Below are positions 44,007 through 53,374 of a stretch of DNA of 64,000 nt, piece by piece. This stretch comes from Marinobacter sp. Arc7-DN-1 (GTDB lineage Bacteria; Pseudomonadota; Gammaproteobacteria; Pseudomonadales; Oleiphilaceae): NCBI RefSeq assembly GCF_003441595.1, contig NZ_CP031848.1, positions 3,720,001 to 3,784,000 on the forward strand. The letters run 5' to 3'. The notes under the pieces were generated by a model. That model made no database searches, was not told the DNA's origin, and saw only the letters and a list, made by a program, of their open reading frames with translations. How positions within the stretch are numbered: the stretch's first letter is position 1; the number at the start of each line of letters is the position of its first letter. The position numbers and the translations under genes were made by a program.

Positions 44007-46879
44007 GAGGTTTCAGCCGCCTGGTGCCGTTCGCGAAACAGCTGCTGCCAGTCGGTCTGTTCGCTCCAGATCTGCAGGCGCTCCATGGCGGAAAGCAGCT
44101 GGTCTTTCCGGTGTTCCAGATCGGGTGCGGAGCACTTGATGGCTGTTTCCAGCCGATTGGCCGCGGCCCGGAGTTCCGGAACACCGCAGTAGCGGGTAGC
44201 GCCATGGAGCTTGTGAACACACTCCAGCAGCTCATCCATGCTCTGATTTACCCAGAGTTCTGATACCCGCTCCAGATCTACGTGGACCTGCTCCAGCAGC
44301 ATACTGAACAGTTCCTCGGCCAGGTCAGCTTTGCCAGCCGCCAACTGAATGCTCTCATCAACACTCACGCAGTCCTGTTGCATCTGGCGCGTTGACGGAC
44401 GCAGGGCGCGGCGGGTGTCCCGGACTTCCGGTATCCGGGTGCGCCCCGGGCCGGCCATGCCCGGGCAGACATAGCCGGTGTACTCGTGAATAATTTCGGT
44501 GAGCTGGCTGCTGCTGATGGGTTTCGGCATATAGCCGTCGAATCCCTGCCTGGTCAGCCTTTGCTGTTCGTCGGCAAGAGCATGCGCTGTGAGCGCAATG
44601 ATCGGCGTGCGGGGACTCCCGGTATCCATCTCCCGTAATCTGGCTGTCGTCTCCACGCCATCCATTCCAGGCATCTGAAGGTCCATGAATACCAGGTCGA
44701 AGGGTTTTTGTCTGGCCTTGCTGAGGGCTTCAAATCCGCTGGAGGCGCCTTCGGCTTCGAGCTGGCAGTCTTCGAGCAGGGTAAGGACCAGTTTCAGGTT
44801 GGCGTCGTTGTCATCCACGGCGAGTACCCTGGGTACGTTGCCAGTGGACAGCCGATGGCCGCCAGTTTCATATTCCACAGTGGTGCGTCCCGCCGAGTTG
44901 ATGCCATGCACCAGAAGCAATAGCTCGTCGTACAGGGCGTCCCGGCACACCGGTTTGGTCAGGTGGCCACTGGCCAGCCCGGAGAGCGGGGTGTCATGGG
45001 TTTCGAGCGTTGGTGTCAGCAGCAGGGTCCGGCAATCCCGTTCGATTTCCAGGGTGCGTACAAGCCCGCAGTACTGGCTGGAATTGAGCAGATGGCGGGT
45101 AATACCAACGATGGCCGCGGCATAACCGGTCTGGCTTTTCTGGGCTTCCTCAATCTGCTCCTGCAGGGCACCCGGGGATTCCACCCGGTCAACCACCATG
45201 CCCCAGTCCCGTAACAGGTGTTCTACCGCCAGGCCCGTGGTCTTCTGTTGTTCAAGGTAGATAACCCGCTCACCTTGCAGCGCATCCCTCGGCGCGATGG
45301 CTTCACCACTGGTTGCCAGCTCCGATGTCAGGGTAAACCAGAAGGTTGAGCCCTTGCCCAGTTCGCTCTCAAGGCCGATCCTGCCGCCCATCTCCTCCAC
45401 CAGCCGTTTGGAGATGGCCAGGCCGAGACCGGTACCGCCATACTGGCGGGCAGTGGACGCGTCTGCCTGGCTGAAGGCATTGAACAGGGACTGCTGCTGG
45501 GCCCGGGAAAGGCCCACGCCGGAATCGGAAATGCTCAGGCGGAGGGTGACCCGATTGGTGTCTTTCTCTTCTTCTTCCAGGCTTGCGCGGAGCACCACTT
45601 CACCCGTCTGGGTAAACTTGATGGCGTTATTCACCAGGTTGGTGATGACCTGTTTGACTCGCAACGGGTCGCCCATGATGTTGTCCGGCACATCGTTATA
45701 GACCAGAGGCACCAGGTCCAGGTTTTTGGCGTGGGCCGCGGGCGCGAGCATGACCATGACCTCTTCGACAATGTCCCTTAACTGGAAGGGTACACGGTCG
45801 AGTATCAGTTTGCCGGCCTCGATCTTGGAGAAGTCCAGAATGTCGTTGATGATGGTGAGCAGTATTTCAGAAGACTTGCGGATGGTGCTCAGATGGTCCC
45901 TCTGCTGCCTTGGCAGCGGGCTTTTCAGCAACAGTTCGGTGAAGCCGATAATGCCATTGAGGGGGGTGCGGATTTCGTGGGACATATTGGCCAGAAATTC
46001 CGACTTGATCCGGCTGGCTTCCAGGGCCTCCTTCCGTGCGAAGTCCAGTTCAATATTCTGGATCTCGATGGTTTCCAGGGTCTCACGCAGGTCCCCGGTA
46101 GCCTGGTCGACATTCTGCTGCATCTCGGCCTGGGCTTTGCTCAGCTCTTCAGCCATGGCATTGAGCCCGGATTCGAGCTGCTCGAATTCAGGGCCGGCTC
46201 CGGTATGGATACGGGTGTCCAGCCTTCCTTCCTTGAGTTTGGCAACGGCTGCATTCAGTTCAAACACCGGATTGGTGAAGGCCCGGCTGAGCCTCAGGGC
46301 AATCGCCATACTGAGGATGACGCCGCCCAGAACCAGCAGCAGGGAGATCAGCAGAGCCTTGTAGGTCTCCTTCTCGGTACGGATGTGGGACATCTCCACG
46401 ACGACCCAGCCCAGGGGCTCCCGCAGGCCGGACATGGACTGGCGGGCATCCGGGTCCATCATGCTCTCGATCATCAGATCCTGAAGGAAGACGGGGGTAA
46501 TAAAGCGGGTGCTGTTCTCCCGGGAAATTCGTGTGGCACGTTCGGCGGTCAGCTCTTCGCTGTTCACGGTCTCGGAACTGCCAGGCCCGGTATGCAGCAG
46601 TCGTGAGCCGTCACTGCCAAAGAAGGTGATTGAGCGGACATCCTGTTCTTCGAGAAGGGCATTGGAGAGATTGCTGAGCAGGCTCCGGTTAGCGGTGAAC
46701 AAACCGTACTCCGACCCTGCCGCCAACTGGCGTGACAGAGATTCACCCCGGTCCCTGAGCAGACTCTCAATATCGGTGACCCAGCTGTAGGTGAAAAACA
46801 GCCCCAGCATCAAGGTGGTCAGAAGGGTGGGAACCAGGGTTACCACCAAAACTTTCTTGCGAATGCCCCAACGTCGCAT
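44003..46879 (-). CDS. gacS: Hybrid sensor kinase GacS/BarA
   Basis: A 958-residue tripartite kinase controlling the GacA/UvrY-Rsm (Csr) system. Transmembrane helices are at about 10-32 and 175-198 around a periplasmic loop, and HAMP at about 198-250. The kinase core has His301 (SHEIRTPLNG), N box NLVNNAIKF and GGTGLGLAIS. A degenerate receiver-like region lacking the Asp is at about 535-655, a true receiver with Asp733 (FMDLQMPG) follows, and a C-terminal Hpt has His889 (HKLHGATRYCG). AGGA precedes the ATG. The leader has a 7-bp hairpin at 46905-46922. Divergent from cysM. Confidence 0.94.
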   Translation of the reverse strand: MRRWGIRKKVLVVTLVPTLLTTLMLGLFFTYSWVTDIESLLRDRGESLSRQLAAGSEYGLFTANRSLLSNLSNALLEEQDVRSITFFGSDGSRLLHTGPGSSETVNSEELTAERATRISRENSTRFITPVFLQDLMIESMMDPDARQSMSGLREPLGWVVVEMSHIRTEKETYKALLISLLLVLGGVILSMAIALRLSRAFTNPVFELNAAVAKLKEGRLDTRIHTGAGPEFEQLESGLNAMAEELSKAQAEMQQNVDQATGDLRETLETIEIQNIELDFARKEALEASRIKSEFLANMSHEIRTPLNGIIGFTELLLKSPLPRQQRDHLSTIRKSSEILLTIINDILDFSKIEAGKLILDRVPFQLRDIVEEVMVMLAPAAHAKNLDLVPLVYNDVPDNIMGDPLRVKQVITNLVNNAIKFTQTGEVVLRASLEEEEKDTNRVTLRLSISDSGVGLSRAQQQSLFNAFSQADASTARQYGGTGLGLAISKRLVEEMGGRIGLESELGKGSTFWFTLTSELATSGEAIAPRDALQGERVIYLEQQKTTGLAVEHLLRDWGMVVDRVESPGALQEQIEEAQKSQTGYAAAIVGITRHLLNSSQYCGLVRTLEIERDCRTLLLTPTLETHDTPLSGLASGHLTKPVCRDALYDELLLLVHGINSAGRTTVEYETGGHRLSTGNVPRVLAVDDNDANLKLVLTLLEDCQLEAEGASSGFEALSKARQKPFDLVFMDLQMPGMDGVETTARLREMDTGSPRTPIIALTAHALADEQQRLTRQGFDGYMPKPISSSQLTEIIHEYTGYVCPGMAGPGRTRIPEVRDTRRALRPSTRQMQQDCVSVDESIQLAAGKADLAEELFSMLLEQVHVDLERVSELWVNQSMDELLECVHKLHGATRYCGVPELRAAANRLETAIKCSAPDLEHRKDQLLSAMERLQIWSEQTDWQQLFRERHQAAETS

Positions 46880-47043
46880 ACTGTGTTCCTGAATTATTGC
46901 TTTGTCCGCACGCAGGTGCGGAAAACTTCCCTGTTAAGAATAGATGATCCGGACGCGGATAACTGTGTTAATTCAGTCCCGGCAGCCCCGGAAAATCTCG
47001 TGGCGGATATAGCCACCGGTCATGGATATAGCAAGAAGCTGTA

Positions 47044-47073
47044 TTGGGAGACCGGGGCGATAACGCGTATCAT
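47044..47073 (+). promoter_or_regulatory. Candidate sigma-70 promoter for cysM
   Basis: TTGGGA (47044-47049) and TATCAT (47068-47073) with 18-base spacing, 32 bases before the cysM ATG. Both hexamers match four of six or better. Confidence 0.5.
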
Positions 47074-47105
47074 GCGAAGCCAAAAGTGTACCACAGGGTT
47101 ATCAT

Positions 47106-47999
47106 ATGCATTTTCCCACCATTGAAGATTATGTCGGGCACACCCCTCTGGTTCGCCTGCAACGTCTCCCCGGTGAGACCAGCAACATCATTCTGGCCAA
47201 GCTGGAGGGTAACAACCCCGCCGGCTCGGTAAAGGATCGCCCGGCCATCAGCATGATCCAGGAGGCGGAGCGCCGCGGTGAAATCAAGCCGGGCGATACT
47301 CTGATTGAGGCGACCAGTGGCAATACCGGCATAGCCCTTGCGATGGCGGCAGCGATCAAGGGCTACCGTATGGTGCTGATTATGCCCGCCAACATGAGTG
47401 AGGAGCGCCGGGCCTCCATGCGGGCCTATGGCGCAGAGATTGTCACGGTTACCAAAGAAGAGGGCATGGAAGCCGCCCGGGACCTGGCCCTCAGGATGGA
47501 AGCCGAGGGCAAGGGTAAGGTGCTGGACCAGTTCAGTAACCAGGATAATCCACTGGCGCATTACCGCACGACCGGACCCGAAATCTGGGAGCAGACCGAA
47601 GGGCGTGTCACGCACTTTGTCAGCTCGATGGGCACCACTGGCACCATCATGGGCGTTTCCCGGTATCTCAAGGAGCGCAACCCTGATATCCGCATTATCG
47701 GTCTGCAGCCGAAAGAGGGCGCCTCGATCCCCGGAATCCGGCGCTGGCCCGAGGCCTACCTGCCGAAAATCTACGATGCCACTCGGGTGGACCAGGTGCT
47801 GGACATCGGGCAGGAAGAAGCCGAGACCACCATGCGGGCCCTGGCCTCCGAAGAGGGTATCTTTTGCGGGGTATCCTCGGGCGGGTCCATTGCCGCCGCC
47901 CTGAAACTGTCACAACAGGTTGAAAATGCCATCATCGTAGCCATTATCTGTGATCGCGGTGATCGCTACCTGTCGACTGGCGTGTTTCCCGGCGCCTGA
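47106..47999 (+). CDS. cysM: Cysteine synthase B
   Basis: PLP enzyme making cysteine from O-acetylserine and sulfide or thiosulfate. It has 297 residues. PLP Lys43 is in GSVKDRPA, then [13 protein letters not shown] and the phosphate-binding [11 protein letters not shown] loop. The basic substrate-entry sequence [14 protein letters not shown] is typical of CysM rather than CysK. Upstream of rlmD (26-base gap), an arrangement shared with Pseudomonas. Confidence 0.95.
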   Translation: MHFPTIEDYVGHTPLVRLQRLPGETSNIILAKLEGNNPAGSVKDRPAISMIQEAERRGEIKPGDTLIEATSGNTGIALAMAAAIKGYRMVLIMPANMSEERRASMRAYGAEIVTVTKEEGMEAARDLALRMEAEGKGKVLDQFSNQDNPLAHYRTTGPEIWEQTEGRVTHFVSSMGTTGTIMGVSRYLKERNPDIRIIGLQPKEGASIPGIRRWPEAYLPKIYDATRVDQVLDIGQEEAETTMRALASEEGIFCGVSSGGSIAAALKLSQQVENAIIVAIICDRGDRYLSTGVFPGA

Positions 48000-48025
48000 A
48001 TCCGTTTTTACCAAGAGACCCGAAT

Positions 48026-49375
48026 ATGAGCAGACGACGCAGGAAGGCTCTTCCCAAAGAGCCTGTGCGCTGTGACATTGAATCCCTGAGCCACGACGGC
48101 CGGGGGATCGCCCGTCAGGACGGCAAAATCCAGTTTGTGGATGGCGCCCTGCCCGGGGAGACGGTGATCGCCAAAGTGGTGTCCAGCCGCAGCAAATTTG
48201 ATGAACTGCGCGCCGAACAGGTGTTGGAAGCCGCGCCGGAGCGCCAGGCACCGCCCTGCGAGTTCGCCGACCTGTGCGGGGGCTGCAGCCTTCAGCACAT
48301 GAGTGGCGATGCCCAGATCCGGTTCAAGGAAACTACCCTGCGTGAACATTTTGCCCACTTCGGGGGCATTGAACCCGAAGAGTGGATCGAACCCCTGCGC
48401 TCGGAAAGCAGCCTGGGTTATCGCCGTAAGGCGCGCCTGGGGGTCCGTTACGTGAAGGCCCGGGAATCCGTTCTGGTGGGTTTCCGGGAGAAGCGCAACA
48501 GCTTCCTGACCGACATTGATCGCTGCGCAGTGCTGGATCCGCGCATTGGAGAGCGGGTGCTGCCACTGCGCGACATGCTCCACGACCTGGACGCCTACAA
48601 CCGGATTGCCCAGGTGGAAGTGGCCTGTGGTGATGATGTGGCTGTGATGGTTTTCCGAAACATGGATGAGCTCTCGGCGGGTGACCGGGAAAAACTCATT
48701 GCCTTTGGTCAGGCCCACGATTTGCATATTTACCTGCAACCCAAGGGGCCGGATACCGTGCACCGGATCTGGCCTGAATCTGCTGGCCGGGATGACGAAC
48801 GTCTGAGCTACCGGCTGGAAGAATTCAAACTGACCATGAAATTTCATCCCATGGACTTTACCCAGGTCAATGCAGGCATCAACCGGGCGATGGTACACAG
48901 GGCTGTCGAGTGGCTGGATGTGCAGCCAGAGGAGCGGGTGCTGGATCTGTTTTGCGGCCTTGGCAACTTCACCCTGCCGCTGGCCAGGAAGGGTGGCCAG
49001 GTTGTTGGCGTGGAAGGCGATGAGACCATGGTCGTCCGTGGTCGGGAAAACGCGGAACTAAACGGTCTGGATAATGTCGCTTTTCACGGCGCCGATCTGC
49101 ATGGGGATTTCACGGGACAAAGTTGGGCAAAGGAAGGGTTCGACAAGATCCTGATTGATCCGCCCCGTTCCGGTGCCGAAGAAATCTGCACGTACCTGAC
49201 GGCATTCGGGGCCCGGAGGATTGTCTATGTGTCCTGCAATCCGGCCACCCTGGCGCGGGATGCGGGGGTGATGGTGCGCAACGGCTATCGTCTGGTGCGC
49301 GCGGGTGTGATGGACATGTTTCCCCACACCACCCATGTGGAATCCATCGCGCTGTTCGAGCGGGATTCCGGCTGA
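48026..49375 (+). CDS. rlmD: 23S rRNA (uracil-1939-C5)-methyltransferase
   Basis: Formerly RumA. It has 449 residues. An N-terminal TRAM domain is at about 10-70 and a [4Fe-4S] cluster site has cysteines in [12 protein letters not shown] plus DRCAVL. The SAM-binding [16 protein letters not shown] and the nucleophile Cys404 in [12 protein letters not shown] are present. It makes m5U in 23S rRNA. relA begins 57 bases later. Confidence 0.95.
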   Translation: MSRRRRKALPKEPVRCDIESLSHDGRGIARQDGKIQFVDGALPGETVIAKVVSSRSKFDELRAEQVLEAAPERQAPPCEFADLCGGCSLQHMSGDAQIRFKETTLREHFAHFGGIEPEEWIEPLRSESSLGYRRKARLGVRYVKARESVLVGFREKRNSFLTDIDRCAVLDPRIGERVLPLRDMLHDLDAYNRIAQVEVACGDDVAVMVFRNMDELSAGDREKLIAFGQAHDLHIYLQPKGPDTVHRIWPESAGRDDERLSYRLEEFKLTMKFHPMDFTQVNAGINRAMVHRAVEWLDVQPEERVLDLFCGLGNFTLPLARKGGQVVGVEGDETMVVRGRENAELNGLDNVAFHGADLHGDFTGQSWAKEGFDKILIDPPRSGAEEICTYLTAFGARRIVYVSCNPATLARDAGVMVRNGYRLVRAGVMDMFPHTTHVESIALFERDSG

Positions 49376-49432
49376 AGATGTCGTGGGCCGTCAGGGATGG
49401 CTGCGGGAACCATCAGGAACAACAAGACTGAT

Positions 49433-51670
49433 ATGGTAAAAGTTCGCGAAGACTACGCAATGACCGGCGACGGCCAGGTGGATATTGAGGGCTGGGTACA
49501 CCAGATTGCCTCGCAAACACATCTGGACGACGTTAACCAGTTCCGGCGAGCCTGCGAAAAGGCGGCTGAGATTGATCTGCAGGCGTTCCGGGAAGATCGC
49601 CTGTGGGCGCCCGGTTCCAGCAGTTTCCGTATCGGTATTGAAATGGCCCAGGTGCTGGCGGAACTGCATCTGGACCAGGCCAGTCTGGTGGCCGCGATTC
49701 TGTATCGGTCCGTTCGTGAGGAACGGGTTCCGCTTGAAGACATCCGCAAGGAATTTGGCGATGAGGTCGCAGGCCTGATCAATGGCGTTCAGCAAATGGC
49801 GGCGATTTCCTCCATTCATCACCCGCTCAAGGGCAATGTGCTGGGGCAGAGTGAAGGCCAGCTGGACAACGTTCGCAAGATGCTCGTTACCATGATCGAT
49901 GACGTGCGCGTTGCCCTGATCAAGCTCGCGGAGCGGACCTGCGCCATCCGGGCCGTCAAGAATGGCACCGAAGAGAAGCGCATGCGCGTTGCCCGGGAAG
50001 TGTTCGACATCTATTCGCCGCTTGCCCATCGTCTTGGCATAGGCCACATCAAATGGGAGCTGGAGGACCTGTCCTTCCGCTACCTGCACGGGTCCGCCTA
50101 CAAAAAGATTGCCAGGCTGCTTGATGAAAAGCGCCTTGACCGGGACGGCTACATAAGGCAGGTAATTAAGACCCTCCAGACGGAACTGAAAGCCTTCGGA
50201 ATTGAGGGCGAACTTTCGGGCCGGGCCAAGCACATCTACAGCATCTGGCGGAAAATGCGGCGCAAGGGTATCGACTTTTCCCAGGTGTACGATGTCCGTG
50301 CTGTGCGAATCCTGGTGCCGGAAGTACGGGACTGCTATGCCGCGCTCGGGATCGTTCATACCCTGTGGCGCCATATCCCCAACGAGTTCGATGACTATAT
50401 TGCCAATCCCAAGGAAAACGGTTACCAGTCGCTGCACACGGCGGTGATCGGGCCGGAAGGCAAGGTCATGGAGGTCCAGATCCGTACCCACAAGATGCAC
50501 GAGGAAGCGGAGCTGGGTGTGTGCGCCCATTGGTTGTACAAGGGCACGGACAAAAGCAACAAGTCCACCGGTTACGATGCCAAGATCAACTGGCTGCGCC
50601 AGGTTCTTGAATGGCAGGAAGAGCTTGGCGACCTGTCCGGGCTGGCGGACCATCTGAAGTCCGATGTGACATCGGACCGGGTGTATGTATTCACCCCCGA
50701 GGGCCATGTGGTGGATCTGCCCCAGGGTGCGACCCCGGTGGATTTCGCCTATCGGGTCCATACTGAAATCGGCCACGCCTGTCGGGGAGCGCGGGTGAAC
50801 AGTCGTATCGTGCCGCTGACCTATCCGCTGAAAACCGGGGATCAGGTGTTTGTCCTGACCTCCAATAACCCGGCCCCCAGTCGTGACTGGCTGAACCCGA
50901 GCCTCGGCTATATCCAGACGTCCCGGGCCCGGGCCAAGGTAACGCACTGGTTCAAGCAACAGGATCGCGGCCGCAATATCATTGATGGCCGGGCCATCCT
51001 TGAGGACGAATTCGGGCGCCTGTCGCTTTACGATGTGGATCTCGGCGAGCTGGCAGAGAAAGTGAACTACCACAGCGCCGAGGACATGTTTGCCGCGGTT
51101 GGTGCCGGCGACCTGCGCCCGACTCATGTGGCCAACGTGGCCCAGCAGATGCTGGAGCCGAAATCCGGGCAACTGGACCTCAAGCTCAGCACCCAGCGGC
51201 GCAGGCCTTACGACACTGAATCCGATATCCAGATTGTCGGCGTAGGCAAGCTGAAGACCCAGGTGGCAAAATGCTGCAAACCCTTGCCCGGGGATGCCAT
51301 TGGCGGCTACATCACCGTGGGTCGGGGGGTAACCGTGCACCGTCAGGATTGCCTGACATTCCTGAATCTGCAGGAGTTTGAACCGAACCGGATAATCGAG
51401 GTGAGCTGGGGCGGCCGACCGGCGGCTGTCTATCCGGTGGACATTGAGATTGAAGCCTACGACCGGTCCGGATTGCTGCGGGACATCACCCAGGTGCTGT
51501 CCTCGTCCAGGAGTGATGTGCTGGCGCTGAATACCCTGAGTAACAAGGATGAAAATACGGCCACCATGTTGTTGACGGTAGAGATTTCCAGTCTGGAGCA
51601 GTTGGCTCGACTGCTGGCGAAGATCCGTAACCTGCCCAATGTCATTGATGTAAGGCGTAAGCGCGGATGA
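49433..51670 (+). CDS. relA: (p)ppGpp synthetase RelA
   Basis: Ribosome-associated alarmone synthetase of 745 residues. The N-terminal HD-type hydrolase region has lost its HD pair (VAAILYRSVREERV), so it should not degrade ppGpp. The synthetase domain has GRAKHIYSIWRKM and ENGYQSLHTAV. TGS domain (VFTPEGHVVDLP), zinc-finger CCKPLPGD and a C-terminal ACT domain complete the long RelA form. The ATG at 49433 (MVKVRE) fits relatives better than 49397. The stop overlaps mazG by four bases. Confidence 0.94.
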   Translation: MVKVREDYAMTGDGQVDIEGWVHQIASQTHLDDVNQFRRACEKAAEIDLQAFREDRLWAPGSSSFRIGIEMAQVLAELHLDQASLVAAILYRSVREERVPLEDIRKEFGDEVAGLINGVQQMAAISSIHHPLKGNVLGQSEGQLDNVRKMLVTMIDDVRVALIKLAERTCAIRAVKNGTEEKRMRVAREVFDIYSPLAHRLGIGHIKWELEDLSFRYLHGSAYKKIARLLDEKRLDRDGYIRQVIKTLQTELKAFGIEGELSGRAKHIYSIWRKMRRKGIDFSQVYDVRAVRILVPEVRDCYAALGIVHTLWRHIPNEFDDYIANPKENGYQSLHTAVIGPEGKVMEVQIRTHKMHEEAELGVCAHWLYKGTDKSNKSTGYDAKINWLRQVLEWQEELGDLSGLADHLKSDVTSDRVYVFTPEGHVVDLPQGATPVDFAYRVHTEIGHACRGARVNSRIVPLTYPLKTGDQVFVLTSNNPAPSRDWLNPSLGYIQTSRARAKVTHWFKQQDRGRNIIDGRAILEDEFGRLSLYDVDLGELAEKVNYHSAEDMFAAVGAGDLRPTHVANVAQQMLEPKSGQLDLKLSTQRRRPYDTESDIQIVGVGKLKTQVAKCCKPLPGDAIGGYITVGRGVTVHRQDCLTFLNLQEFEPNRIIEVSWGGRPAAVYPVDIEIEAYDRSGLLRDITQVLSSSRSDVLALNTLSNKDENTATMLLTVEISSLEQLARLLAKIRNLPNVIDVRRKRG

Positions 51671-52524
51671 GCTACACTATTGATGACCTGAAAACCCTCA
51701 TGGCCCGGCTCCGGGACCCGGAGACCGGCTGCCCATGGGACACCTGGCAAACCTACAAGACCATTGTGCCTCATACCCTTGAGGAGGCCTACGAAGTCGC
51801 CGATGCCATTGAGCGCGAGAATTACCCGCATCTGAAGGATGAATTGGGTGACCTGCTGTTCCAGGTGATCTTCTACGCCCAGATTGGTCGGGAAGACGGG
51901 CATTTCGACTTTGATGGTGTGGTTGATCACCTGGTTCGGAAACTGGTGCGTCGGCACCCCCACGTCTTTCCCGAGGGCACCCTGGAAAGCCGTATCGACC
52001 CGGATCACCGGCCGGATGAAGCCTGGATCAGGGAAAGCTGGGAGCGCATCAAGGCGGAAGAGCGGGCACTGGCCTCCACCCCGGAGACTAACGAGCCATC
52101 CAGCCGGCTTGACGGCATTGCCCGAACCCTGCCGGCCATGGCCCGGGCTGAAAAGCTCCAGAAGCGGGCGGCCCGGCACGGTTTTGACTGGCCGGACATC
52201 GGCCCCGTGTTCGATAAACTCCATGAGGAAATCGACGAACTCAAGGAAGCATGGGAGGCGGCGCAAACTGGCGCTGGCGATCCAGACGCCGTTGAAGATG
52301 AACTGGGTGATCTTCTTTTCGTCTGCGTGAACCTGGCACGGTTCATGAAAGTCAATCCTGAGCAGGCCCTCAATCGAACCAACCACAAGTTCGATGCCCG
52401 CTTCCGGGCGATTGAACGTGTGCTTGAACGAGAGGGCCGCGACATGGACGAAGAATCACTGGAGGCGCTGGATGCCGTCTGGCAGGCGGTTAAAGGCGTG
52501 GAGCGGGGAGGGAACGGATGCTGA
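51667..52524 (+). CDS. mazG: Nucleoside triphosphate pyrophosphohydrolase MazG
   Basis: A 285-residue protein with two MazG domains: EEAYEVADAIE with DELGDLLFQV (about 34-66), and EEIDELKEAWE with DELGDLLFVC (about 190-225). It hydrolyses NTPs to NMPs; the E. coli homologue lowers ppGpp and acts with MazEF, but no mazEF is nearby here. ATG overlaps the relA stop (ATGA), so alarmone synthesis and MazG are translationally coupled. Confidence 0.94.
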   Translation: MSYTIDDLKTLMARLRDPETGCPWDTWQTYKTIVPHTLEEAYEVADAIERENYPHLKDELGDLLFQVIFYAQIGREDGHFDFDGVVDHLVRKLVRRHPHVFPEGTLESRIDPDHRPDEAWIRESWERIKAEERALASTPETNEPSSRLDGIARTLPAMARAEKLQKRAARHGFDWPDIGPVFDKLHEEIDELKEAWEAAQTGAGDPDAVEDELGDLLFVCVNLARFMKVNPEQALNRTNHKFDARFRAIERVLEREGRDMDEESLEALDAVWQAVKGVERGGNGC

Positions 52525-52660
52525 ATCCGGCCGATCGGTAAGTACAATCCGTTACCAATTTTCCCGCCCCCGGACCGACGGCTTCGTCTACACTTCCGGA
52601 AACGGATGCACGGTTTTCGTGCGCCGTGCGCCATCAATAAGATGCAGGAGTGAAGGCACC

Positions 52661-53005
52661 ATGAAAATCAAAGATCTGGTCAATTACTGGGACAAGCATG
52701 CTCGTGGTCGGCTTACCCGGGACGCCTATTTCATGGCGTTATCTGACCAGCATCACAAGCGCCTCGAAAAGCTCGCAGCGCTTTATCCAATGAAGTCGCC
52801 CCAGGACCTGATGCGGGACCTGATTTCCGCAGCACTGGACGAGATGGAAACCAGTTTTCCCTATGTTCAGGGAACCCGGGTGGTGGCTTATGACGAGGAC
52901 GGTTTTGAGATCTACGAAGATCAGGGCCTGACTCCGAAGTTTGTCAGCCTGAGCCAGAAGCACATTCAGCGCCTCAAGGCCCGTCAGCTGGAATCAGTAG
53001 CCTGA
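52661..53005 (+). CDS. Small conserved protein, ribbon-helix-helix-like (paralogue A)
   Basis: A 114-residue protein starting MKIKDLVNYWDKHA. Residues about 20-65 (YFMALSDQHHKRLEKLAALYP, then a helix-rich segment ending AALDEME) suggest a beta strand followed by two helices, like a ribbon-helix-helix fold. The C-terminal part is IYEDQGLTPKFV. Pseudomonad relatives are sometimes labelled type 1 pili tip component or pilin assembly protein, which I think is unreliable. The ATG at 52661 has CAGGAG upstream. The first ~70 residues align with the convergent gene at 53031-53270. The 136-base gap after mazG shows nothing clear. Confidence 0.82.
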   Translation: MKIKDLVNYWDKHARGRLTRDAYFMALSDQHHKRLEKLAALYPMKSPQDLMRDLISAALDEMETSFPYVQGTRVVAYDEDGFEIYEDQGLTPKFVSLSQKHIQRLKARQLESVA

Positions 53006-53025
53006 CGGGCAGCCCGCTGCCCGTC
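53004..53025 (+). terminator. Hairpin between the convergent paralogues
   Basis: A perfect 9-bp stem GACGGGCAG / CTGCCCGTC with a 4-base loop. It begins inside the stop codon of paralogue A and is followed by a T- and C-rich stretch (TTACTTTTCCTTTTCC). The T run is interrupted, so termination strength is uncertain. Confidence 0.5.
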
Positions 53026-53030
53026 GATAC

Positions 53031-53270
53031 TTACTTTTCCTTTTCCTTTCCCTCCAGCCTGTCCTTCAGCGGGCTCTGGCGAACCAGATCGTCCAGGGCC
53101 GCACCAATCATATCGTTCAGGATATCGCTCTCACTGCGGTCCGGGTATAGCTCGGCCAGTGTAGCCACCCGTGCCGCATCCTCCAGTGGAAGGCGCAAAT
53201 TGTAATCGTGAGTGCGCTCCACGGGCTCTTTTTGCTTTTCCCAGTGTTTGGGCAGATCAGTAACCTTCAT
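53031..53270 (-). CDS. Small conserved protein, ribbon-helix-helix-like (paralogue B)
   Basis: A 79-residue protein starting MKVTDLPKHWEKQ. It aligns without gaps to paralogue A over about 68 residues, with shared positions in the MK..DL..W, LA.LYP, D...D.I.AALD and SP blocks. It ends in a basic-acidic tail (EGKEKEK) where A has a longer C-terminal part. Predicted fold and unknown function as for A. It faces A tail to tail, with 25 bases between the stops. Confidence 0.8.
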   Translation of the reverse strand: MKVTDLPKHWEKQKEPVERTHDYNLRLPLEDAARVATLAELYPDRSESDILNDMIGAALDDLVRQSPLKDRLEGKEKEK

Positions 53271-53374
53271 GATGACTCCTTGCAGCTACAGGCTTGAATC
53301 GCCAATAGACTTTCTCGACTGTTCCTTAGTATCGTAAGTTTACTTTGCCTCCGTCAATTCAAAAGGACGCCAAT

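Noticed and set aside
49391..51340. A 649-codon minus-strand frame opposite relA
   Set aside because: Shadow of relA with no coherent protein features.
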